Positions 1 to 5,578 of a DNA stretch of 7,481 nucleotides are shown here, piece after piece. Numbering within the stretch: position 1 is the first letter of the stretch; each line of letters opens with the position of its first letter. The notes below the pieces were generated by a model. It worked only from the letters and a program-made list of their open reading frames with translations, did not search any database and was not told the DNA's origin. This stretch comes from JANLQX01 sp031406385. GTDB lineage: Bacteria; Actinomycetota; Acidimicrobiia; Acidimicrobiales; JANYDT01. The position numbers and the translations under genes were made by a program. Where the stretch lies: NCBI GenBank assembly GCA_031406385.1, contig JANOHI010000311.1, positions 1-7,481 on the forward strand, given 5' to 3'.

Positions 1-2
1 CA

Positions 3-148
3 TGAACGCGTTCTTCCTACTCGCCTCGACCAGCCAGCGCGGAATGCGGTTCTGACGTGAACGCGTTCTTCCTACTCGCCTCGACCAGCCAGCGCGGAAT
101 GCGGTTCTGACGTGAACGCGTTCTTCCTACTCGCCTCGACCAGCCAGC
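3..148. repeat. 55-bp perfect tandem repeat array (2.6 copies) upstream of the cytochrome b gene
   Basis: Copies start at 4, 59 and 114. The first two full 55-nt units are identical, and the third matches for 35 nt to 148 before diverging. Each copy opens with the perfect 10-bp palindrome GAACGCGTTC (4-13, 59-68, 114-123). The unit length is not a multiple of three. Even so, each full unit contains a small frame (ATG at 2 or GTG at 57) that closes at a TGA (53-55, 108-110). Identity between copies points to recent duplication or ongoing homogenisation. The array ends 76 bp before the GTG start at 225. Its function is unknown. Confidence 0.95.
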
Positions 149-212
149 CGGCTCAGCCGCCAAGTAACGCCCCGCAGGTTCCGCGCAGTACCGTTTTGAG
201 CGATCGATCAGC

Positions 213-219
213 AGGAGAG
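213..219 (+). promoter_or_regulatory. Ribosome binding site fixing the GTG start at 225
   Basis: AGGAGAG lies 5 nt upstream of the GTG at 225. The next in-frame ATG, at 237, would sit 17 nt away, so the GTG is the better start. No convincing -10/-35 promoter pair was found in 149-212. Confidence 0.75.
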
Positions 220-224
220 CTTTC

Positions 225-1010
225 GTGACCACACCCATGAAGCCCGGACTTCCGGAACGCCTCGGCGCCGGACTCGCCAAGTCCGTTGAGAACGTCCAGG
301 GAAGCCAGGCGTGGAATTCGATATTCCGCCCCGGGTCGATCTTCCGCAAGGGGTACTCGGACTCCCCCCGTAACCGCAGCTACGTCATCATGAATTCGTT
401 GCTGTACCACCTGCACCCCGTGAAGGTGAAGCGTCACGCCGTCAAGGTCAGCTACACCCTGTGCCTCGGTGGTCTGTCGTTCTTCCTCTTCATCGTGCTG
501 ACCGTGACGGGGATCTTCCTGATGTTCTTCTATCGCCCCACGGAAGCGCTGGCATGGCAGGACATCAAGACGCTTCACACCGCCGTGACCTTCGGTCTGC
601 TCGTGCGCAACATGCATCGATGGGGAGCGCACTTGATGGTGCTGACCGTCTTCTTGCACATGGCGCGCGTCTTCTACCACGGTGCCTACAAAGCTCCCCG
701 TGAGTTCAACTGGGTCATCGGCGTCATCCTGCTCACCTTGACCCTGCTGCTGTCGTTCACCGGCTACCTGCTTCCGTGGGATCAGCTTGCACTGTGGGCG
801 GTCACGGTCGGTACGAACATGATCGGCTACACCCCGGTCTTCGGTACCCAATCCAAATTCGTGCTCCTCTCGGGAGTCGAGATAGGCACCGACACGCTCT
901 TACGGTGGTACGTGCTCCACGTGCTGCTCTTTCCATTCATCATCGTCATCTTCATGGCCATCCACTTCTGGCGGGTCCGTAAAGATGGCGGGATCTCGGG
1001 GCCGCTGTGA
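225..1010 (+). CDS. qcrB: Cytochrome b6-like, N-terminal cytochrome b subunit of the bc complex
   Basis: This is the core diheme membrane subunit of a quinol:cytochrome c reductase, 261 residues with four transmembrane helices (about 78-101, 119-151, 162-187, 228-249). The four heme-b ligands are visible as His131/His145 (14 apart) and His232/His247 (15 apart). The 15-residue second spacing, the TGYLLPWDQ motif and the C-terminal ISGPL are typical of cytochrome b6 rather than mitochondrial-type cytochrome b. Cys80, in CLGG, aligns with the cytochrome b6 cysteine that covalently holds heme c(n). About 50 hydrophilic residues precede the usual b6 start. The second half of cytochrome b is a separate gene at 1209, as in b6/subunit IV systems. 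The GTG start is supported by AGGAGAG at 213. The symbol qcrB is used by role; petB-like would be equally fair. Confidence 0.95.
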   Translation: MTTPMKPGLPERLGAGLAKSVENVQGSQAWNSIFRPGSIFRKGYSDSPRNRSYVIMNSLLYHLHPVKVKRHAVKVSYTLCLGGLSFFLFIVLTVTGIFLMFFYRPTEALAWQDIKTLHTAVTFGLLVRNMHRWGAHLMVLTVFLHMARVFYHGAYKAPREFNWVIGVILLTLTLLLSFTGYLLPWDQLALWAVTVGTNMIGYTPVFGTQSKFVLLSGVEIGTDTLLRWYVLHVLLFPFIIVIFMAIHFWRVRKDGGISGPL

Positions 1011-1174
1011 TGCGGCATCGTCTTCACAACCCAAGAGCTGAGCGGAATCTCGGGGCCGCTGTGATGTCGCAGTACTCTCACCGACCAACGGCGGAGAGGG
1101 ATCTCGGGGCCGCTGTGATGCGGCATCGTTCTCTTGCCATAGCAGCCGAGCGGACGTTCCGGCCGGCTGCGACC
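990..1174. repeat. 54-bp-period tandem repeat with invariant 20-nt core, starting inside the 3' end of the cytochrome b gene
   Basis: The core ATCTCGGGGCCGCTGTGATG occurs at 993-1012, 1047-1066 and 1101-1120, exactly 54 nt apart and 20/20 identical. A degenerate fourth copy sits in register at 1155-1174 (about 11/20). Copy 1 encodes the genuine ISGPL-stop end of the cytochrome b gene, while the later copies lie after the stop. The 34-nt stretches between cores are diverged: by hand count the first and third share about 23/34, the first and second about 18/34. In copies 1 and 3 GCCGC and GCGGC can pair around a 6-nt loop holding TGA (1001-1016, 1109-1124). The array fills most of the 198-nt gap 1011-1208. 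Function unknown. Confidence 0.93.
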
Positions 1175-1208
1175 TACGCAACTTCACCCTGCGAGCGGAG
1201 GAAATCTC

Positions 1209-2039
1209 ATGGCTGACATGGAAGAACTGAAGCGGAAGTCCGCTGAGGCCAAGGCCCGAAAGCTGGCTGAGAAGGGTGGCGCGCCAGAAGCCCCCGCTGC
1301 GCCGGCGGCATCGGCCCCGGCCGACGACGCGGCCGCAAGCTACGCCGACGCCGAGAAGACCGGGAAGATTCCAGCCCACCTACTTGCCCGCAGCGCCGCC
1401 GCGAAAGCGGCGAAGGAATCGGGTTCATCCGGTGACGCTGCTCCGGGCGGGGGAGTTGCCGTCCTCGAGAGGCCGACGGCAGGTGCCGTAGCCGCCGCAG
1501 CTGCACTCGCCCAGCCCGCCGGAAGCGGTCTCGTCGGCCCGGCCGGTCACACGCAGCGGCTCCTTACCGTCGTCAAGGCCGGTTCGATCCAGGACGTGAA
1601 GGCCACGCCGACCGACAAGGTCAGCACCTGGCCTCATCTCCTCGTGGGCGAGTTCGTCGCCTCCCTGGCCTGTCTGACCCTGCTTATGGTGCTTTCGGCG
1701 TTCGTCAATGCACCGCTTCTCGAGTTGGCGAACTACAACGCCACGCCGAACCCGTCCAAGGCGCCGTGGTACTTCCTCGGCCTGCAGGAGCTTCTGACCA
1801 TGTTCCATCCGATGGTCGCCGGCGTGACCATTCCGGGCATGGGCCTGTTCCTGCTCATCCTCTCTCCCTACCTCGACAAGAACCCGTCGAACAAGCCGGA
1901 GGACCGCAAGTTCGCGATCTCGATCTTCACCATCTTCTTGATGTTCTGGGCTGTGCTCGTGATCATCGGCTCGTTCTTCCGAGGACGAGGCTTCAACTTC
2001 ATCATGCCGTGGAAGGAAGGAATCTTCTTCGAACTGTGA
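1209..2039 (+). CDS. Cytochrome b C-terminal (subunit IV-like) subunit of the bc complex
   Basis: This protein supplies the second half of cytochrome b, including the quinol-oxidation loop, and pairs with the b6-like protein upstream. It has 276 residues. The first ~115 are a low-complexity Ala/Pro/Lys extension with a charged helical start, not part of the family core. Three transmembrane helices follow (about 143-166, 203-220, 235-256). The PEWY loop of the family appears as APWY at 185-188, in NPSKAPWYFLGLQELL, so the usual glutamate is replaced by proline. That departs from ubiquinol enzymes and may fit a low-potential quinone such as menaquinone (inference). GGAGG at 1197-1201 sits 7 nt before the ATG. 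The role of the long N-terminal extension is unknown; it should lie in the cytoplasm if topology follows subunit IV. Confidence 0.92.
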   Translation: MADMEELKRKSAEAKARKLAEKGGAPEAPAAPAASAPADDAAASYADAEKTGKIPAHLLARSAAAKAAKESGSSGDAAPGGGVAVLERPTAGAVAAAAALAQPAGSGLVGPAGHTQRLLTVVKAGSIQDVKATPTDKVSTWPHLLVGEFVASLACLTLLMVLSAFVNAPLLELANYNATPNPSKAPWYFLGLQELLTMFHPMVAGVTIPGMGLFLLILSPYLDKNPSNKPEDRKFAISIFTIFLMFWAVLVIIGSFFRGRGFNFIMPWKEGIFFEL

Positions 2040-2053
2040 GCGTCCGCTCACAG
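2034..2053. other. 20-bp perfect inverted repeat over the stop codon before the Rieske gene
   Basis: CTGTGAGCG (2034-2042) and CGCTCACAG (2045-2053) are perfect reverse complements separated by TC. In RNA this gives an 8-bp stem with a GTCC loop. The TGA stop of the cytochrome b C-terminal gene (2037-2039) lies in the left arm, and the Rieske Shine-Dalgarno (2062-2066) begins 8 nt after the right arm. No T-tract follows, so it is not a standard intrinsic terminator. It could be an mRNA processing or stabilising hairpin, or a dimer-binding operator. Confidence 0.8.
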
Positions 2054-2073
2054 ATCCCGCTGGAGGCCGAACT

Positions 2074-2955
2074 ATGAACGCCACCGTTCTCATCATCGCC
2101 ATTGTCGCCGTCGTGGTACTCGCCGCTGCAGCGGTAGCCACCATGTCTCGACGCACCGACCGCGGAGCGGCGACCGGGCTATTGGCCCGCGAGACCGTCA
2201 AACGCGACCGATCCCGGCGCCGTCAGGCCGACGTCGCTGCAGCGGCCCCGCCACCACCATCGGGACGTGCCGTGGAGAAAGCGCTCGTGCTTTCCCGCAC
2301 CGCCGGTGACGTGGAATTGCGACCCGCACCGGGTGCCCCGGCCGTGCTTCGGGCACCGATGGACCTGGAACAACTCGGTGCCACTCGACGTCAGTTCCTC
2401 AATCGTTCCACGATCGCCATGTTCACCGCAGGGCTCGGTGGCTTCGGTGCGTCCTTGCTGGCCTTCCTGTGGCCGAGTCTTTCCGGTGGCTTCGGTTCCA
2501 AGGTCACGCTCGGCAAGCTGACCGATATTCTCTCCGAGATCGCCACCAAGAAAGAACCCAAGTACTACGCCGAAGCCCGTACCTACATCACGGCCTATCC
2601 GAAGGAAACGGTTGACAAGGCCAAGAAGGTCTATGCCCCTGGTGTTATGAAAGGCATGGAGTCTGGTGTGGCGGCGATCTACCAAAAGTGTGTCCACCTC
2701 GGCTGCAAAGTGCCGTGGTGCACGAACTCGCAGTGGTTCGAGTGCCCATGCCACGGATCGCAATACAACCGTGTCGGCGAATACAAAGCCGGACCGGCGC
2801 CCCGAGGGCTCGATCGGTTCAACGTCGATGTCGACGCTGCTGGCATCGTGAGCGTGGATACCTCACAGGTCATCATCGGTCCCGCCCAGGGCACCAACAC
2901 CACCGGCCAGGAGGCCGAGGGACCCCATTGCGTCGGCGGCAAGGCCGGGCACTAG
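2074..2955 (+). CDS. qcrA: Rieske [2Fe-2S] iron-sulfur subunit of the bc complex
   Basis: The Rieske subunit moves one electron from quinol bound at cytochrome b to the cytochrome c. It has 293 residues. Both cluster boxes are intact: CVHLGC at 206-211 (ligands Cys206, His208) and CPCHGS at 224-229 (ligands Cys224, His227). Cys211 and Cys226 are placed for the family disulfide. A first hydrophobic helix lies at 4-23. A basic, Pro-rich linker of ~80 residues then leads to RRQFL at 105-109 and a second helix at about 113-134, which looks like the Tat-type signal anchor used by Rieske proteins. It is longer than two-box proteins with a single anchor, recalling the multi-helix QcrA of actinobacteria. 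The ATG is preceded by GGAGG at 2062-2066. The ~25-residue C-terminal tail after the fold is Gly-rich and ends in a stray Cys286. Confidence 0.96.
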   Translation: MNATVLIIAIVAVVVLAAAAVATMSRRTDRGAATGLLARETVKRDRSRRRQADVAAAAPPPPSGRAVEKALVLSRTAGDVELRPAPGAPAVLRAPMDLEQLGATRRQFLNRSTIAMFTAGLGGFGASLLAFLWPSLSGGFGSKVTLGKLTDILSEIATKKEPKYYAEARTYITAYPKETVDKAKKVYAPGVMKGMESGVAAIYQKCVHLGCKVPWCTNSQWFECPCHGSQYNRVGEYKAGPAPRGLDRFNVDVDAAGIVSVDTSQVIIGPAQGTNTTGQEAEGPHCVGGKAGH

Positions 2956-2959
2956 CCCG
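2946..2959. other. GC-only inverted repeat over the Rieske stop codon
   Basis: CGGGC (2946-2950) pairs with GCCCG (2955-2959) around an ACTA loop, with the TAG stop (2953-2955) at the loop edge. A pyrimidine-rich stretch with TTTT (2973-2976) follows about 14 nt later. That is too far and too short for a convincing intrinsic terminator, and the next gene begins at 2989. Confidence 0.5.
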
Positions 2960-2977
2960 ACCCTCCCGTTCGTTTTC

Positions 2978-2983
2978 AAGGAG
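2978..2983 (+). promoter_or_regulatory. Ribosome binding site supporting the GTG start at 2989
   Basis: AAGGAG lies 5 nt before the GTG at 2989. No ATG offers an alternative before the first transmembrane helix, so the GTG start is preferred. Confidence 0.75.
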
Positions 2984-2988
2984 CATCT

Positions 2989-4263
2989 GTGATCTTGGCC
3001 AGCACCACTCAGCGCGCCGTCGCTGTCGTCATCGTCCTCGCGGCGCTGGCGGCTTGGGCTGTGTATCTCGTTCTCGAGAATCGACGGTCCACCAAGGACA
3101 TCGTCGCAAGTTTTCTCGACGCGCCGAACCGTAAGGCGCCGCCCGACGACGAGGTGTTCGAGGGACGCCGGCTCGACCGGTTCCTCGTCGCTGCCCTTGT
3201 CGGCACATCGGTCCTCGCCGTCTCGCTTCCGCTCTACTGGCTCGGTGAGCCGGGCCGCCAAAAGGGCGCCCTGATCGGTTTCGACAAGCGCGAGATCAAG
3301 CGCGGTCTCCGCAACTACGAAGAAACCTTTGCGTGCAACGCGTGCCACGGACCCGAGGGCGGCGGCGGCGTAGCCACCTGGACGGTAACCGATTACGACG
3401 AGAACGGTCAGCCGAAGATCAACCCGGAGACGGGAAAGGCGGTCGTTCGGTCCGTCCAGTGGAAAGCCCCTCGGGTCAACAATGTCGCATTGCGTTACCA
3501 GCCGGGCCAGATCACCAACGTGCTGGTGTACGGCCGGGGCGGGGCGAAGAACAACCCGATGCCCGCTTGGGGGACCGCCGGCGGTGGACCCGGCACGCCG
3601 CAGCAGATCGCCGACGTCGTATCGCTCCTTTCCTATTGGGCGATCGAAGGGAGTCCCGAAGCGAAGCGGGCCTACGAGGATGCCTGGAAGTCGAACGGGA
3701 ACAACAACAAGAAGGCGTTCGCGGTTGCGTTCGAATATGCGGCCAAGGCCGCGCAGGCCGAGTCTGCCAAGGAGCTCACCGACGAGAGGGCCAATGCTGC
3801 GACACTCGTGGAAAACGAAGCGAAGTCGCTCGACACGGCAAAGGCTGCGCTTGCCGACTCGAAGGCATCCGGCAATGTCATCAGCTTGCGAGCCGCCGAA
3901 ACGGCGCTTGCGGATCTTGAGAAGAACCTTGCGAATGCCAAGAAAACACTGGCCGCCTCCGACGGTGAGCTGCTCTTCAATCAGCACTGCGCCCGGTGTC
4001 ATACCAACGGCTGGAGCTACGGCGAGCCGAAGGAGTCGGGCGGTGGCTTTTACGGTCCGTCGCTCCGCAAGAAGAGCCTCACCAACCAGTTCCCTGATCC
4101 GGCCAAGCAGGCCGAGTTCATCAAGGTCGGTGCCGGCGATCAGGTGGCCTACGGCAGCGGCGGCGTGAACCACTGGAGCGGTGGCGGGATGCCCTACTTC
4201 GCCAACAAGCTGACCGACGAGATGATCGACGAGATCGTCGCCTACGAACGGGGTCTCGAATGA
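2989..4263 (+). CDS. Membrane-anchored diheme cytochrome c of the bc complex
   Basis: This is the likely electron acceptor from the Rieske protein, 424 residues long. Two N-terminal helices (about 9-29 and 64-85) flank a strongly basic loop (30-63). That loop should be cytoplasmic and would place the rest outside. Heme domain 1 has CNACH at 116-120 and a candidate Met ligand at 191 (NPMPAWG). Heme domain 2 has CARCH at 334-338 and Met401 (GGGMPYF). Between them, about 225-325, lies an Ala/Lys/Glu-rich stretch predicted by eye to be helical or coiled coil, which is unusual as a spacer. It may fill the role of diheme QcrC, but anchoring is N-terminal rather than C-terminal, so no symbol is given. 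The GTG start is set by AAGGAG at 2978-2983, and the 3' end overlaps the next gene by ATGA. Confidence 0.93.
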   Translation: MILASTTQRAVAVVIVLAALAAWAVYLVLENRRSTKDIVASFLDAPNRKAPPDDEVFEGRRLDRFLVAALVGTSVLAVSLPLYWLGEPGRQKGALIGFDKREIKRGLRNYEETFACNACHGPEGGGGVATWTVTDYDENGQPKINPETGKAVVRSVQWKAPRVNNVALRYQPGQITNVLVYGRGGAKNNPMPAWGTAGGGPGTPQQIADVVSLLSYWAIEGSPEAKRAYEDAWKSNGNNNKKAFAVAFEYAAKAAQAESAKELTDERANAATLVENEAKSLDTAKAALADSKASGNVISLRAAETALADLEKNLANAKKTLAASDGELLFNQHCARCHTNGWSYGEPKESGGGFYGPSLRKKSLTNQFPDPAKQAEFIKVGAGDQVAYGSGGVNHWSGGGMPYFANKLTDEMIDEIVAYERGLE

Positions 4264-5075
4264 ACGCGCTGATCCTCGGAGCTCTCGAGTGGAACATCAC
4301 CACCCGAGGCATCCTCTTCCCGGCGATCATGTTCGTGATCCTGTGCGGCGGGACCTACGTGATTCTCGCCACGAATGTCGGCAATCGTCTCGGGTTCCTT
4401 CTCGCCAACGCCGGGTTCTGGGCGTGGATGGTTCTTATGACGGTTGCGTGGATGGTCTACGGCATCGGTCTCAAAGGCACCCCTCCCTCGTGGCAGGTTC
4501 GTGAGGTGATCACCGAGGTCGGCAATGCGCAGTCGGACAAGGTGGCGTCGCTGGCCCCGGCCCTCGAGGGCGCCAAGCTGCCGAAGGCGTGGACCGAAGT
4601 CGCCGAAGGAACGCCAACTCGCGGCGAGGCGCAATCAGCAGCCGATGCGCACCTGATCGAAGAGAAAGTCTTCGACAGTTCCACCCAGTTCGCCCACATC
4701 GCCGGCTACGAGATCGGAGGCGCGCAGCGCATCAAGCTGCGTCCACGCTTGGAGACCGGCGGGGCTTGGTGGAACCCCGGGGATTACCGGTTCATGGGTC
4801 TGCTCCATCAGAAGCGTTACTACGTCGACCGCGTCGCTCCGTACAAGCTCGACGCCTTCGGGGCGGTCGCCGTTGATTTCAATCGCAGGCCGATCATCGA
4901 CACCTCCAAGCCGGTCATCAGCTCGGTGATGGTCCGCAACCAGGGGAACCTCCGACAGCCGGCGTTCAAGGTGTTCCTTGCCTCGTTGATCCTGCTGATC
5001 ATTTCGACGAGGGCGCTCCACAAGCGTGACCGCCAAGTCATGGCGGCGATGAAGAGCCGCCCGGCGACGGCGTAG
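4260..5075 (+). CDS. Unrecognised three-helix membrane protein in the bc gene cluster
   Basis: I do not recognise this family. The 271-residue protein has two adjacent helices (about 17-38 and 46-69) and a ~160-residue soluble segment. A third helix (about 233-249) is followed by a basic tail (RALHKRDRQ). The positive-inside rule puts that tail in the cytoplasm and the large segment outside, where the cytochrome c domains also lie. The soluble part has no CXXCH and no Cys cluster, so it shows no heme or Fe-S site. It contains a Trp/Tyr/Arg-rich stretch (about 169-190). The start overlaps the cytochrome c stop (ATGA at 4260-4263), indicating translational coupling. With its position and topology, this makes an accessory bc subunit or assembly factor the best inference. 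It ends 8 nt before nuoA. Confidence 0.85.
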   Translation: MNALILGALEWNITTRGILFPAIMFVILCGGTYVILATNVGNRLGFLLANAGFWAWMVLMTVAWMVYGIGLKGTPPSWQVREVITEVGNAQSDKVASLAPALEGAKLPKAWTEVAEGTPTRGEAQSAADAHLIEEKVFDSSTQFAHIAGYEIGGAQRIKLRPRLETGGAWWNPGDYRFMGLLHQKRYYVDRVAPYKLDAFGAVAVDFNRRPIIDTSKPVISSVMVRNQGNLRQPAFKVFLASLILLIISTRALHKRDRQVMAAMKSRPATA

Positions 5076-5083
5076 GTATCGCC

Positions 5084-5575
5084 ATGGCGGCCTACCTGCC
5101 GATCCTCATCCTGTTCGTGCTGGCCCAACTGTTCGTCTTCGGGTCCATCGTCGCTTCCACCGTTCTTGGACCACGGCGACGCGAGTCGGCGGCCAAGACC
5201 GGTCCCTACGAATGCGGGATCGTCCCGGACCAAGAGCCGGCCGAACGCTTCCCGGTTCGTTTCTATCTTGTCGCGATGATCTTCATCATCTTCGACATCG
5301 AGATCATCTTCTTGTATCCCTGGGCCGTGCGCTTCAACGCCCTCGGGTTGTTCGGCCTTGTCGAAATGGTCATCTTCTCGATTGCGGTCGTCGTTGCCTT
5401 CACCTATTTGATCAGCAACGGCGCGCTCGACTGGGCGCCGATGAACCGTCTCCGTCGTCTCGAAGCGAGCGCGGGGCGGGCCTCCAGTGGGCGAACCACT
5501 TCTTCCACCATCCGCAAGGTGGCGCGCCCCGCGACAGCCGCCGCCTCAGCACCCCCTGAAGAAACGGCGGCCTAG
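5084..5575 (+). CDS. nuoA: NADH-quinone oxidoreductase subunit A (NuoA)
   Basis: NuoA is a small membrane subunit of complex I at the junction between the quinone-reducing arm and the membrane arm. The 163-residue protein has the three expected helices (about 5-27, 60-80, 88-110). The family landmarks are present: YECG at 42-45 in the first loop, and FDIEIIFLYPWA at 70-81 with Asp71 and Glu73 in the second helix. After about residue 120 there is a ~40-residue Arg/Ser/Ala-rich tail that typical NuoA lacks. The ATG has no strong Shine-Dalgarno, only 8 nt after the preceding stop, so translation probably depends on the upstream gene. nuoB follows after 3 nt. Confidence 0.97.
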   Translation: MAAYLPILILFVLAQLFVFGSIVASTVLGPRRRESAAKTGPYECGIVPDQEPAERFPVRFYLVAMIFIIFDIEIIFLYPWAVRFNALGLFGLVEMVIFSIAVVVAFTYLISNGALDWAPMNRLRRLEASAGRASSGRTTSSTIRKVARPATAAASAPPEETAA

Positions 5576-5578
5576 ACC

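Noticed and set aside
149..212. Promoter for the bc operon
   Set aside because: No credible -35/-10 pair could be picked by eye; the promoter may lie upstream of the window or be of an unfamiliar type.
993..1120. CRISPR-like geometry: 20-nt identical repeats with exact 34-nt spacers
   Set aside because: The first repeat is coding sequence of the cytochrome b gene, the spacers are related to each other, the repeat is short for CRISPR, and no cas gene is nearby.
827..1126. - strand frame with HHSGPEIP peptide repeats
   Set aside because: The periodic peptide is simply the reverse reading of the 54-bp array, and the frame runs into antisense cytochrome b sequence.
1425..2201. 258-codon open frame on the - strand
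   Set aside because: Antisense to the cytochrome b C-terminal gene, with an Arg/Glu/His-rich composition typical of a shadow frame.
2946..2980. Intrinsic terminator after the Rieske gene
   Set aside because: The stem is only 5 bp and overlaps the stop codon. The T-rich stretch is about 14 nt away, and the next gene's ribosome binding site follows at once.
2863..4173. 436-codon open frame on the - strand
   Set aside because: It lies antisense to the Rieske end and the cytochrome c gene, whose heme motifs are unambiguous. Long antisense frames are common at this GC content, and its translation shows no recognisable domain.
4260..4268. ATGAACGCG at the start of the membrane protein gene matches the start of the array 1 unit (position 2)
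   Set aside because: Only 9 nt match and similarity ends there; a short match like this is expected by chance in start regions.
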